From Bremerella sp. JC817 (GTDB taxonomy: Bacteria > Planctomycetota > Planctomycetia > Pirellulales > Pirellulaceae), in contig NZ_JBFEFG010000281.1 in NCBI RefSeq assembly GCF_040718835.1, forward strand, positions 868,001 through 932,000: DNA of 64,000 nt, written 5' to 3'. The notes beneath the pieces were generated by a model. The model searched no databases, was not told where the DNA came from, and saw only the letters and a list, made by a program, of their open reading frames with translations. Shown piece after piece: positions 51,250-61,052 of the stretch; within the stretch, counting starts at the first letter, position 1, and every line of letters starts with the position of its first letter. Made by a program: the position numbers and the translations under genes.

Positions 51250-51639
51250 ATGACGATTTCTCTCCCCCGCGAGCCGGACTTCGACAAGGCTGGTGGTTTG
51301 GTGCCGGCGATCGCCCAGGATGCTGATAACGGCGATGTCCTCATGATGGCATGGATGAATCGCGAAGCCTTCGCTGAAACGCTGGCCACCGGCAAAGCGG
51401 TCTATTTCAGCCGCAGCCGGAACAAGCTGTGGCGAAAGGGCGAAGAGAGCGGGCATCAACAAACGGTCCGTCAGATTCTGGTCGACTGCGATGCCGATAC
51501 CGTGCTGCTGAAAGTCGAGCAAGTCGGAGCGGCCTGTCACGAAGGCTTCCGAACCTGCTTCTTCCGCGAGATCGATTCCAGCGAAACCAAGATTGTCGAA
51601 ACACGTCTGGTCAACCCAGACGATGTCTATAAGAAGTAA
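51250..51639 (+). CDS. hisI: Phosphoribosyl-AMP cyclohydrolase
   Basis: 129 aa from ATG 51250. [28 protein letters not shown] and [22 protein letters not shown] are the HisI signatures, with the Cys and Asp metal ligands. It opens the purine ring of PR-AMP, third step of histidine synthesis. HisE is not fused (single-domain type). The ridA-like gene follows 26 bases later. Confidence 0.95.
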   Translation: MTISLPREPDFDKAGGLVPAIAQDADNGDVLMMAWMNREAFAETLATGKAVYFSRSRNKLWRKGEESGHQQTVRQILVDCDADTVLLKVEQVGAACHEGFRTCFFREIDSSETKIVETRLVNPDDVYKK

Positions 51640-51665
51640 GAACTAATCGAACGAGAGAGCGAGCA

Positions 51666-52130
51666 ATGAGCTTCGACGCAAACCTGGCAGCCCTGAACGT
51701 AGAACTTCCACCGGCCCCCAAGGCCATGGGCTTGTACAAGCCAGCCGTCACCGTCGGTAACCTGGTTTACCTGTCGGGTCACGGTCCTTTGAGCACCGAC
51801 GGTACGCTGCAATTGGGCAAGATCGGTCAAGACCTCGATCAGGAACAAGGCTACGCCGCAGCTCGCCAGACCGGTCTGGCCATGCTGGCTACGTTGAAGG
51901 CTCACCTCGGCAGCCTCGACAAGATCAAGCGTCTGGTAAAGACCTTTGGTCTGGTCAACTGTGTCGATGGTTTCTCGCAGCAGCCAGCCGTGATCAACGG
52001 ATTCAGCGAACTGATGAAGGAAGTGTTCGGCGAAGATTGTGGCATTGCCGCCCGTAGCGCTGTCGGCGTGAACGCTCTGCCAGCCAACATGTGCGTGGAA
52101 GTCGAAGCGATCTTCGAGCTGAACGACTAA
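51666..52130 (+). CDS. RidA/YjgF-family protein
   Basis: 154 aa. PAVTVGNLVYLSGHGPL, ARSAVGVNALPANMCVEVEAI is the RidA signature with the conserved Arg and Glu that hydrolyse reactive imine/enamine intermediates. Longer than E. coli RidA (128 aa), of the YoaB/YjgH-like longer type. Adjacent hisI suggests cotranscription. GAGAGCGAGC precedes the ATG. Confidence 0.9.
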   Translation: MSFDANLAALNVELPPAPKAMGLYKPAVTVGNLVYLSGHGPLSTDGTLQLGKIGQDLDQEQGYAAARQTGLAMLATLKAHLGSLDKIKRLVKTFGLVNCVDGFSQQPAVINGFSELMKEVFGEDCGIAARSAVGVNALPANMCVEVEAIFELND

Positions 52131-52234
52131 GTCGCATCGCATCTCAGGCCAGAGCGTCGCCGCGTGCCACGTTCTGGCCATTTGCTTTTCGATCTCACCC
52201 TGTCTTTGATTTGCAAGCCTCTTTCAGGTTTACC

Positions 52235-53345
52235 ATGGAACGCGAGTTTTACGACCGTGCCGAATCGATCCGCGAGCGACTCCTACAGCTAAAGGACTCT
52301 CTTTGACTACGCTGCCAAACAGAAACAGTTGAAGAGTATCGAAGAGCGCATGGCCGCTGCCGATTTCTGGGATAACCAGGAACGCGCCCAGGAAACCGTC
52401 GGCCAAATGAAGTCGCTCCGTGCGCTGGTCGAACCGCTGGATGAATGCCTGGCGGGAATCGAAGACCTGGACGTGATGCTCGAGATGGCCGAAGAAGATG
52501 ACTCGCTGGCCGCGGAAGTTCCAGGCACGCTCGAGACGCTGGAAACAACGCTCGAAGCGCTGGAACTGAAGGCATTGCTCGACGGGCCCTACGATAATTG
52601 CGGAGCGATCGTCACAATTAATGCTCGCGACGGCGGGACCGACGCCAACGATTGGGCCGAGATGTTGCTGATCATGTATGGCCGCTGGGCGGACCAGAAT
52701 GAATACAACGTCGAACTGCTCGATCGAACCGATAACGAAGAAGCAGGCATCAACAACGCTACGTTCGTCGTTCGCGGTCCGATGGCTTACGGCTACCTGA
52801 AAGGGGAAACGGGCATGCATCGCCTGGTGCGTATCAGCCCGTTCAACTCGGAAGGGAAACGCCAGACCAGCTTCGCGGCGGTCGATGTTTCTCCTGAAAT
52901 CCCCGATTCGGAAGAAGTCGACATCGACGAAGAAGATGTGCGAACCGACACCTTCCGGGCCAGCGGTGCCGGCGGTCAGCATGTCAACAAAACCGACAGC
53001 GCGATTCGCTTGACCCACATTCCGACTGGGATCGTGGTGCAGTGCCAGCAAGAGCGAAGTCAGCATAAGAACCGGGCCCAGGCCTGGAAGATGCTTCGTT
53101 CGCGACTGGCTCGTGTTGAAGAAGAACGTCGCGAAAACGAGCAAGCCGCCAAGTACAAGACGCAGGCGAAAGTTGGTTTCGGATCGCAGATTCGCAACTA
53201 CTTCCTGCACCCCGATCAACGCGTGAAAGATGCCCGAACTGGTTTTTATATGGGCAGTTTCCACAGCGTGATGAATGGTGAGATTCAAGGGTTTCTCGAT
53301 GCCTACTTGCGTTGGCGAGTCGGACAGGAAACTCCAGACAACTAA
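52235..53345 (+). CDS. prfB: Peptide chain release factor 2, with programmed +1 frameshift
   Basis: Coding is split: codons 1-23 at 52235-52303, then frame +1 from 52305 to 53345, 369 aa in total. The shift site is CTT TGA C (52301-52307) with AAAGGA (52291-52296) upstream acting as the internal Shine-Dalgarno-like stimulator, as in most bacterial prfB genes. The UGA is read inefficiently when RF2 is low, so the protein controls its own level. The body has the SPF anticodon tripeptide (RISPFNSEG) and the GGQ peptidyl-hydrolysis motif (GAGGQHVNKTDS). It releases peptides at UAA/UGA. Confidence 0.95.
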
Positions 53346-53381
53346 GCCTTAACGCCCCCTCCATCATCAGGAGCCAGAGAC

Positions 53382-53975
53382 GTGTCTCAAAACCCCGCGG
53401 AAGCCAACGAGTATATTGTCGAATCGATTCGTGAAGACGGTGTCGGCTTGTTCGTACATTTCGTCAAGCAGAAGGATCGCTTCGGTCATGTCCTCGCCCT
53501 GGTTCAGGGCGAAGAGTGCACGCCGCTGTTCGCTTCCATCGAAGGGACCGACGAAGAAGATTGGCCCGATAGCCCACCTTATCAAGAGGTCCACATGGAA
53601 GAACGGGGCGATTCGAGTGTCGCTTTGTTGGTGGGCAAGGCAGGTCATAGCCACTGGTCTGCCGCGGTCGAGCCGACCAGTAAGCCCGGCGGTCTGCAGT
53701 ATGCGGTTGCCTGCCGCATGCAAGATTATCCACGCTGCATGTGCAGCCGATACGGGTCGGTGATGCCGACGCCTGTCGAACCGAAGTTGGAACGAGATGG
53801 ACCTTGGGTCTGGAGCGTCAACGGCGTGGAAGTTTGCGTCGAGGTGATCGCCCAGGAACAATTTCCGACGCCTGAGTTGCCGGCCTCAGCGACCGGTTTC
53901 GAGGTGAACGCATCGCTCGATCACGAACCGTTCCCAAAAACGATTCAGTGGCGTTACCAGATCTGGGTGCGTTGA
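53382..53975 (+). CDS. Protein of unknown function
   Basis: 197 aa from a GTG with AGGAG eight bases upstream. No family recognised. Beta-rich with many aromatic/charged alternations (GVGLFVHFVKQKDRFGHVLALVQG, GPWVWSVNGVEVCVEVIAQEQF), two Cys close together (CRMQDYPRCMCS) and no signal peptide or membrane helix. Lies 36 bases after prfB. A cytoplasmic, single-domain protein is all the sequence supports. Confidence 0.6.
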   Translation: MSQNPAEANEYIVESIREDGVGLFVHFVKQKDRFGHVLALVQGEECTPLFASIEGTDEEDWPDSPPYQEVHMEERGDSSVALLVGKAGHSHWSAAVEPTSKPGGLQYAVACRMQDYPRCMCSRYGSVMPTPVEPKLERDGPWVWSVNGVEVCVEVIAQEQFPTPELPASATGFEVNASLDHEPFPKTIQWRYQIWVR

Positions 53976-53977
53976 TC

Positions 53978-55633
53978 TTAGACTTCGTAAGATTCGAGGA
54001 TCGAATCCAAGTGCATCGCTCCGCCACCTTCGCCGACCGATGCCAATAGTTCGTTCAACAGTTCTTGCATCTGCGAGACCGAACCAATCACCATGGCAGC
54101 ATGATCCTCTTCCGAAACGTGATCGACATCGTCGCTCAGCTTGCGAGACGCGTGGGCCAACAGCCTGGCGGCCGTCTCGATGCGTTGTGGCGTGCTAACG
54201 GGTGCTACCCCGCCACCTTCAACTGGCGTGGAATTCTTCCACACCGAGTTCGCCAGCCAGCGTAAGATGCTCTGCCGGCTGATGATTCCCAGTGTCTTGC
54301 CATTCTGGCTGATAAACAGCGAACGGATCGAAACGCGATTGAGAAACTCCCAGACGACCCGCAAGGGGATGTCGGGGGGATAGCAAATCGGATTACGACG
54401 CATGACCTGATCGATCGTCGTCGTATAGGGATCGGGTTGGCTGGCAACCGCCAGCAAGTCTTTATCAGAGACGACACCGACCAGGATGCCGTCTTTGTCG
54501 ACCACTGGGGCCGAGGGAATGCGATAGGTCAAGAAGAACTGACTGACATCGATCACGCTGGAATCAGGCGTCACCGAGCTGACAACCTGGGTCATCGCAT
54601 CGGCAGCAATCGCTTCGCCGAAGACTGGATCAACTCGATTGGCGGAATCTGCGGCGGCCTTCTTCAGATCGTTAAAACAAACGATCTGGTTGCGTCCGCT
54701 CCCCTTGGCTTCCAGCAGACATTGATCGGCGATCTCGACCAGGTCCTCAGGATCTTCCATCTCGGCCAGTGACTCAGCGATGCCCATACTGATGGTCACA
54801 TTGACGACGGCAGAGTCGAGGATGATGTCGCGTTCGGAAATACGTTTCCGCAGTTTCTCGGCCCAGATGGCGGCCTGTTCGGAAGTGGCTTCTGGCAGCA
54901 AGGCACAGAACTCTTCGCCACCATAGCGACAGATAATATCGGAGTCACGCACCGAATCGGCGAACACGCGTCCCACTTCTCGCAGCACTTGGTCACCGGC
55001 GGCATGGCCGTGAATGTCGTTGACTCGTTTGAAGTAGTCGATGTCGAACAGCACACATGCCAATGGACGTCGGTAACGTCGGGCTCGGCCCCATTCCTTC
55101 GAGACCAGTTCCTCGAAGACGCGACGCGTCGGCAGGCCGGTAAGTAAGTCGCTATTGGCGAGATGCGTGAGCCGGGTTTCGAGATCGAGGATACGTTGAC
55201 CAGCCCGCATACGGGCGATCAGTTCGCCGCGATCAATCGGCTTGGCGAGGAAGTCGTCGGCCCCAGCATTGAGGGCACGGGTCAGATTGTCTCGATGGCC
55301 ATGCGAAGTCGCCATCACGATATACATGTAATGCGAACAAACCACGTGGCGAACGTGACGGATCAGATCGATCCCGGAACCATCTGGCAGTTCCCAGTCG
55401 GTCACCAGGAATTTGAATTCGTTGCTGGCCTCTTCCAAAATCGAGAGGGCGTCGAGGCAATTCTCGGCAAGCACGACTTCATAGCCTTCACGGCTAAGAT
55501 ATTCGTGCATCAGCGTGCGCATGAGCCGATCATCGTCCACGACCAGGACGCGGCCGTGGGCTGGTTTGTGCTCAAGTTGTGGACTATGAATCGTGGTCAA
55601 TGTGTCGCTCTTCGAGTCGGAGACGCCCCTCAC
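53978..55633 (-). CDS. Response regulator - diguanylate cyclase - CBS pair protein
   Basis: 551 aa. A receiver domain (28-145) with phosphoacceptor D79, a GGDEF domain (about 155-325) with catalytic GGEEF (238-242) and allosteric I-site RDSD (229-232), then two CBS repeats (about 345-470) and a helical C-terminus of about 80 residues. It should make cyclic-di-GMP when phosphorylated and be inhibited by its product; the CBS pair may sense adenine nucleotides. No histidine kinase is adjacent. This receiver-GGDEF-CBS order is unusual. Confidence 0.88.
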   Translation of the reverse strand: MRGVSDSKSDTLTTIHSPQLEHKPAHGRVLVVDDDRLMRTLMHEYLSREGYEVVLAENCLDALSILEEASNEFKFLVTDWELPDGSGIDLIRHVRHVVCSHYMYIVMATSHGHRDNLTRALNAGADDFLAKPIDRGELIARMRAGQRILDLETRLTHLANSDLLTGLPTRRVFEELVSKEWGRARRYRRPLACVLFDIDYFKRVNDIHGHAAGDQVLREVGRVFADSVRDSDIICRYGGEEFCALLPEATSEQAAIWAEKLRKRISERDIILDSAVVNVTISMGIAESLAEMEDPEDLVEIADQCLLEAKGSGRNQIVCFNDLKKAAADSANRVDPVFGEAIAADAMTQVVSSVTPDSSVIDVSQFFLTYRIPSAPVVDKDGILVGVVSDKDLLAVASQPDPYTTTIDQVMRRNPICYPPDIPLRVVWEFLNRVSIRSLFISQNGKTLGIISRQSILRWLANSVWKNSTPVEGGGVAPVSTPQRIETAARLLAHASRKLSDDVDHVSEEDHAAMVIGSVSQMQELLNELLASVGEGGGAMHLDSILESYEV

Positions 55634-55946
55634 AACGCCGGTAACTGATTACCGTCTCCCAAGATTAGAATACGTTCTTTTGCCAAGCGTGAGTTACTTA
55701 CTGGTAAATCCATTTTCCAGGTTCCTCCTCTTCTTTCAGCCTCTGGCGTCGCCTCGATCTGGCTGTAACGGTTATCCGGAACGTTCATCTCCTACGGCGT
55801 GTATCAGGTATGACTTCCAGCCTGCGCAGGACTGGCTCTGGTGAGTCCGGTTTGAGTGATTGCATCGTTTTGGATTGGTCGATTCCGTCTTTAGGAATCG
55901 ATGTGCCATTCCACGGATCGGAGTGCGCCACATCACGCGAGTCTTC
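55634..55946. other. Upstream region of the TPR lipoprotein gene
   Basis: 313 bases without a gene. TCGATTCC-GTCTTTA-GGAATCGA (55879-55901) is a perfect 8-bp hairpin 46 bases before the start; a leader or operator role is possible. Confidence 0.4.
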
Positions 55947-57767
55947 ATGGATGGAAAGATGGATCGACCTCTGCCCTCAACAACCCAGGTTGGGATTGTG
56001 CTGAGTTTGGCGATTGCAATGATCGCCGGATGTGGACGCACGCCTGAACTGGCCGATCACACGCAAACACCGGCTCCCAAGGTCGTTGCCCCGAATCGTT
56101 TCCAGGCACCGGACGATGTTCGTCCTATGACCCAGTTGGCTGCTCATCTGGTCATTAGCGAAGCTCACGCAGCTGCCAGCGCGATCGAAAACTCCGACAG
56201 CAATCCAACGCGGCTACCCCCGGTCGGGCAAGATCAGAAACCAACGTCGCTCGAGACGATCCGCTTTCCTATCAGAATCGAAAAGAAGCCCTCATCGGAA
56301 AACTTACCGCAACTGGAACCTGTTCCAACTCCGGTAAAAGCCCCCGAAGCAGGATTCGATTCCTTCTTCGCGGAACCGCCACTCCCCTCGGCCGCACCCA
56401 AGCGACCTGCTTCGATTCCCGTTCAACCCAATCCAGCACCTCAACCGCAGCCAGCAATCACTCCGGCTGTCGAGGCATCTACTCCGCTGGTGTTGAACGG
56501 CCCGGAGCTGGAAATGCCTCCGCAGCCAACGCCAGCGGCCAGCCAGCCTCGGATGTCGGCGGAAGAGTTCCTTGCCAACTTGCCGCCGCAAGAGCCGCTG
56601 CCGGAACCAACCAGCCAAATGCGTGAGATCCCGAACAACACGGTTCTGCCAAACTACGTCGGTCCTGCTTCGCCGCAGAAATCGGTCCTGGAGTCGCCTG
56701 CTCCGCGGCAACCTGGTCCGCGAGCTGATTACGTCAGCCTGGCTCCGCAGCAGGTGGAACTCGCTCCGGCCAATCCAGCGATGCAAGAGATTGTGAATCT
56801 CCCCGGTCCACCGATGGATATCCGTTCGCAAATGCAGAACATGCTTCCGATCGGTCCCCAGATGGTGCCATCTCCCCAGCAGCCGACACCATCCATCGAT
56901 CATGCGATGCTGGCAGTGCGTGGGCGTATGGATTCGCTGGTCAATCATGGTTTGATCCTGGCTCAGCGCGGTGCCTATTTCTCGGCTCGTGCCGAGTTCA
57001 TTCAGGTGCTGCGTCTCGCTACGCAAACGCTCGATACGGCCGAGAAGTCGCATCGTCATAGCGATGCCCTGGCCGAAGCGATCGTCGCCCTGGAAGAAGC
57101 AGGCGATTTCATTCCTTCGGGTGCCCGGCTGGAAGCGAACGTCGACCTGTCGATGGTGGTGAGTTCGCACCGCACGCCGGTGCTCAAGAACCGAGACCTA
57201 CAGTTTGAAACCGCGTTGACCGCGGCTCAACTCTACTTCAACTATGCCCAAGACAAGTTGTCGATCGCTTGCGGTGGCGTGCCGGAAACCGCTCGGGCCT
57301 TGGTCGGACTGGGTCGCATTCAAGAGTACCTTTACAAGACGACCGGCGATAACCGGACGTTGATTGGGCCTCGCTCGATGGCCTTGTTCCAAACCGCTTT
57401 GGCCATCGATGGATCGAACTTCGAGGCGGCGAACGAACTAGGGGTCATGCTGGCTCGCTATGGTCAACTGGAAGATGCCAAGCAGGTCTTGCTGCAAGGT
57501 GTGAAGTCTTCACCACGAGCCGAGATCTGGCAAAACCTGGCGTCGGTTCACCAGTCGCTGGGGGAAGCAGAGATGGCACAACGTGCTTCGACGGAAGCCC
57601 AGCTTGCTCGCCAGTTCTCGGAAACCAACGCCGGTCTTGATGCGGTCCGCTGGGTTTCGCCAGAAGAGATGGCCCAGCATGGCAAGGGAGACACCGGCCT
57701 CAAGCAGGCACCGAGCGGCGAAGCCATCGATCCGATTGCACGACGACAACGCACCACCCCCCGCTAG
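55947..57767 (+). CDS. TPR-containing lipoprotein
   Basis: 606 aa from ATG 55947 (MDGKMDRPLP); ATG 55959 is equally possible. VGIVLSLAIAMIAGC is a lipoprotein signal. Residues 30-330 are low complexity, rich in Pro, Ala, Glu and Gln. The C-terminal 250 residues are helical, with TPR-like ALAIDGSNFEAANELGVMLARYGQLEDAKQ. Just 29 bases upstream of the Wza-like gene, so a role in polysaccharide export is inferred. Confidence 0.75.
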   Translation: MDGKMDRPLPSTTQVGIVLSLAIAMIAGCGRTPELADHTQTPAPKVVAPNRFQAPDDVRPMTQLAAHLVISEAHAAASAIENSDSNPTRLPPVGQDQKPTSLETIRFPIRIEKKPSSENLPQLEPVPTPVKAPEAGFDSFFAEPPLPSAAPKRPASIPVQPNPAPQPQPAITPAVEASTPLVLNGPELEMPPQPTPAASQPRMSAEEFLANLPPQEPLPEPTSQMREIPNNTVLPNYVGPASPQKSVLESPAPRQPGPRADYVSLAPQQVELAPANPAMQEIVNLPGPPMDIRSQMQNMLPIGPQMVPSPQQPTPSIDHAMLAVRGRMDSLVNHGLILAQRGAYFSARAEFIQVLRLATQTLDTAEKSHRHSDALAEAIVALEEAGDFIPSGARLEANVDLSMVVSSHRTPVLKNRDLQFETALTAAQLYFNYAQDKLSIACGGVPETARALVGLGRIQEYLYKTTGDNRTLIGPRSMALFQTALAIDGSNFEAANELGVMLARYGQLEDAKQVLLQGVKSSPRAEIWQNLASVHQSLGEAEMAQRASTEAQLARQFSETNAGLDAVRWVSPEEMAQHGKGDTGLKQAPSGEAIDPIARRQRTTPR

Positions 57768-57796
57768 TCACGATTCACGGTCAAGGATTCGACCCA

Positions 57797-58930
57797 ATGC
57801 GTACTTGGATATTCACCCTGAGTGGTCTGCTGATCTTCGCGTTCAGCATGTCGGCCCATGCCCAGAACATTTCGGCTTATCACCAGCCACCTGGCACGAG
57901 TGATATCTTGGTAGGTGTGGACTCGGCCGATCCGACTTGCGAAGGTGAACTTCACTGGAATGCTCGGCGACCGATTCCATGGCAGGTCTTCGCCCAAGGG
58001 GAATACGTCGGCCCCGCGCGAACATCTCACGTGCCAGAGTATCGCCTGCGTGTCGATGATGAACTCGACTTCATCTTCCGATTGACTCGCCAGGAAACGA
58101 CCAGCCCCTATCGCTTGAATGTCGGCGACGAGATCAACATCGAATCGCTTACCGATCCGAACCTCAACCGCAACCTGGTAGTGCAGCCCGACGGCACGAT
58201 CACCGTCTTGCTGCTGGGTCAAATCCATGCGGCCCGTCGTACGGTCGACGAACTGCGTCAGGCGTTGGACGAGAAGTACAAGAAGTACTACAAGGTGCCT
58301 GCTATCACGGTCACACCACTGAAGGTGAACACCAAGCTGGAAGACCTGCGAGCCTCGGTCGACAGTCGTGCCGGTGAAGGTGGTCAGCAGCGTCGTAGCC
58401 GTGTGACGCCCGAAGGGACGATTCAGCTTCCCGCCATCGGGAACATCCCCGCCCAAGGGATGACCCTGGACGAACTGAAACGCGAAATCGACGAACGCTA
58501 TGCTCAGCAGATCGAAGGCATCGAAGTGACGCCCGTGCTGATTCAGCGAGCGGCTCGGTATGTTTACGTCCTGGGCGAAGTCCCGAACCCAGGCCGCTAC
58601 GAACTGACCGGACCGACGACGGCGATCCAAAGCGTGGCAATGGCTGGCGGCTGGAACGTGGGAGCTAACCTGCGAGAGGTGGTCGTCTTCCGCCGTGCCG
58701 AAGACTGGCGTCTGGTGGCGACGAAGCTCGACCTGAAGGGGGCCCTCTATGGCAAACGCCCTGCCCCTTCGGATGAAATCTGGATTCGCGATTCCGATAT
58801 CATCATCGTCCCCAAGAGCCCGATCTTGTGGGCGGATGAATTCATCAACCTGGTTTTCACCCGCGGTATTTATGGGGTCGTTCCGTTCCAAGGGGTGAAT
58901 ATCAGCGTGAACCGCCTGACGACCTTCTAA
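57797..58930 (+). CDS. Polysaccharide export protein (Wza-like, SLBB domain)
   Basis: 377 aa. MRTWIFTLSGLLIFAFSMSAHA is a signal peptide. YRLNVGDEINIESL with QPDGTITVLLLGQI is the polysaccharide biosynthesis/export domain; RYVYVLGEVPNPGRYELTG is an SLBB domain. It forms the outer-membrane ring of Wzx/Wzy-type exopolysaccharide export. No Wzc, Wzx or Wzy is adjacent. The preceding TPR lipoprotein and the nearby GGDEF and PilZ proteins fit a controlled export system. Confidence 0.88.
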   Translation: MRTWIFTLSGLLIFAFSMSAHAQNISAYHQPPGTSDILVGVDSADPTCEGELHWNARRPIPWQVFAQGEYVGPARTSHVPEYRLRVDDELDFIFRLTRQETTSPYRLNVGDEINIESLTDPNLNRNLVVQPDGTITVLLLGQIHAARRTVDELRQALDEKYKKYYKVPAITVTPLKVNTKLEDLRASVDSRAGEGGQQRRSRVTPEGTIQLPAIGNIPAQGMTLDELKREIDERYAQQIEGIEVTPVLIQRAARYVYVLGEVPNPGRYELTGPTTAIQSVAMAGGWNVGANLREVVVFRRAEDWRLVATKLDLKGALYGKRPAPSDEIWIRDSDIIIVPKSPILWADEFINLVFTRGIYGVVPFQGVNISVNRLTTF

Positions 58931-59033
58931 ACGGCTGAAAATTTTAGCTTGGCGAAACCAAAAGCCCTTCGCTACAGTTAGCGAAGTAGGAAATTCTTTT
59001 CGCCAAGCCCCGATTTTCATAAGGGTTCCTGCC

Positions 59034-61022
59034 GTGAACCGCGCCGTTGCTGCCCTTCTTCTTGTCTGCTTTTCCGCCGGATCGCTGCTAGCCCGCGAAT
59101 CGAAAGTCGAGCCGCAGCCGATCGGGAAGCAGGTCGAGGGCTTCGAGCTGAAAGACTTCCGTGGCAAGACCGTCAAACTGTCGGACTTCCAAGAGAGTCC
59201 GGTTGTCGTGCTGGCGTTCATCGGCTGCGAATGCCCGGTTGCCAAGCGGTATACGCTGACGCTGCAACAACTTGCCAACGATTTCCAAGACCAGAAGGTC
59301 GCGATTATTGCGGTCGATGCCAACCAGCACGACTCGCTAACCGAAATGGCCGCGTTCGCCAAAACGCACTCTCTGGAGATTCCGTTCCTGAAAGATTTGG
59401 CCAATCGGCTGGCCGACGAAGTAGGTGCCCGTCGAACGCCTGAGGTAGTCTTGCTCGATCAGGCTCGCACGATTCGCTATCGCGGCCGGATTGACGATCA
59501 CTTCCTGGTGGGCAACGTCCGTGACGCCGCGACCCGCGACGACCTGAAGATCGCCATCAACGAAGTGCTCGCCGGTAAGACAGTCACCGTTGCTGAAACC
59601 GATCCGGTCGGTTGCCACATTGGTCGCTTGCTGGAAGCGGACGAGAAGGCCGAGGTAACCTACTCGAATCAGATCGCACGCATCTTCCAGAATCGCTGCG
59701 TCGAGTGCCACCGCGAAGGGCAGATCGCTCCGTTCGCCCTGACCGACTACGAGGAAGTGGTCGGCTGGGCCGAGATGATTGCCGAAGTGGTCGAAGACCA
59801 GCGGATGCCTCCCTGGCATGCCGACCCGAAGTATGGCCACTTCGCCAACGACCGTCACTTGTCGGCTGAAGAGAAAGACACGATCCTGAAATGGGTTGAA
59901 GCAGGAGCTCCGGAAGGAGACAGCCAGCAGATGCCCCAGCCACGAACCTTTGTCGAAGGCTGGACGCTGCCGACCAAGCCAGACGTGGTGTTGAACGTCA
60001 CGAGCACCCCTTACCCAGTTCCAGCGGAAGGGGAAGTGGAATACAAGTACGCGGTGGTCGATCCTGGCTTCGACAAAGACATGTGGGTCAAAGCGGCCGA
60101 AATCAAGCCAGGCAACCTGCAGGTGGTCCACCACATTCTTTGCTTCGCGGTCTCGCCCGGGGCGCTCAAGAAAGGGATGCTTCCTTTGGAAGGGGGTGCC
60201 GGCGGATTTTTGTTTGGCTACGTGCCTGGCATGCTGGCCAAGAGCTATCCGGAAGGTGCCGCCAAAAAGATCCCGGCAGGGGCTCGTCTCGTCTTTCAGA
60301 TTCACTACACGCCAATCGGCTCGCCTCAGGAAGACCTCAGCCAGCTTGGCCTGATCTTCGCCGAAGAGGAAGAGGTGAAGTACGAAGTTCGCACGACCAG
60401 CGCCGCCAATCGTTGGTTTAAGATCCCCGCCAATGAAGGCAACTACCCGGTTTTCGCATCCACCGACGAAGTGAGCAACGACGACACGCGGCTGCTCAGC
60501 TTCATGCCGCATATGCACCTGCGTGGCAAGTCGTTTCGCTACATCCTGGCGACCGAAGATGGTCAAGAGGAAACGCTGATCGACATTCCTCATTACGACT
60601 TCAATTGGCAGACCGCTTACGAACTGGCCGAACCTCGGTCGTTACCGAAGGGCTCGCAGATTCATGCGATCGCCCACTTCGACAACTCGACCGAGAATCT
60701 ATTCAACCCGGATCCCGAAAAGGATGTCCGCTGGGGTGATCAGACCAAGGACGAAATGATGATCGGCTACTTCGACGTGATCGTACCGGCCGATGGCGAT
60801 ATTTCGGTTCCTAAGACGCAACGCCCCAAGATCGATGTCGCCTTGATTCAATCGCGTGCCAACGACATCTTAAAACGCTTCGATCGCGACAACGACGGCA
60901 TTATCAAGCGCGCGGAAGTTCCCTTGCGTGGCCAGTTGCTTTTCAACCGCATCGATAAGAACAGCGACGGCGAAGTCACCAAGGACGAACTTCTGGAGTT
61001 CGGCCGAAATATGGAGCGATAA
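59034..61022 (+). CDS. Redoxin - cytochrome - copper monooxygenase-like - EF-hand fusion
   Basis: 662 aa from a GTG (AAGGG upstream). Signal peptide (1-20). Residues 30-180 are a thioredoxin-fold redoxin with C65 and C67 (GCECPVAKRY). A haem site CVECH (222-226) follows. Residues 310-590 match the C-terminal part of copper ascorbate-dependent monooxygenases, with HH (366-367), IHY (H424) and MPHMHLRG (H493, H495). Two EF hands end it (DRDNDG, 617-622; DKNSDG, 641-646). Likely a periplasmic redox enzyme; substrate unknown. No frameshift seen. Confidence 0.85.
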   Translation: MNRAVAALLLVCFSAGSLLARESKVEPQPIGKQVEGFELKDFRGKTVKLSDFQESPVVVLAFIGCECPVAKRYTLTLQQLANDFQDQKVAIIAVDANQHDSLTEMAAFAKTHSLEIPFLKDLANRLADEVGARRTPEVVLLDQARTIRYRGRIDDHFLVGNVRDAATRDDLKIAINEVLAGKTVTVAETDPVGCHIGRLLEADEKAEVTYSNQIARIFQNRCVECHREGQIAPFALTDYEEVVGWAEMIAEVVEDQRMPPWHADPKYGHFANDRHLSAEEKDTILKWVEAGAPEGDSQQMPQPRTFVEGWTLPTKPDVVLNVTSTPYPVPAEGEVEYKYAVVDPGFDKDMWVKAAEIKPGNLQVVHHILCFAVSPGALKKGMLPLEGGAGGFLFGYVPGMLAKSYPEGAAKKIPAGARLVFQIHYTPIGSPQEDLSQLGLIFAEEEEVKYEVRTTSAANRWFKIPANEGNYPVFASTDEVSNDDTRLLSFMPHMHLRGKSFRYILATEDGQEETLIDIPHYDFNWQTAYELAEPRSLPKGSQIHAIAHFDNSTENLFNPDPEKDVRWGDQTKDEMMIGYFDVIVPADGDISVPKTQRPKIDVALIQSRANDILKRFDRDNDGIIKRAEVPLRGQLLFNRIDKNSDGEVTKDELLEFGRNMER

Positions 61023-61027
61023 CTTCG

Positions 61028-61052
61028 CGGTCCATTCGTCTACGAAGGACCG
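61028..61052. terminator. Hairpin between convergent genes
   Basis: CGGTCC-A-TTCG / CGAA-GGACCG, 10 bp with a bulged A and TCTA loop. It lies across the ends of the redoxin and PilZ-like genes; the T tract is short on either strand. Confidence 0.45.

Noticed and set aside
52091..52306. Short frame ending in TGA just before prfB, as a separate gene or sequencing error
   Set aside because: It contains the prfB start at 52235 and the programmed CTT TGA C shift site; it is the first exon-like part of RF2.
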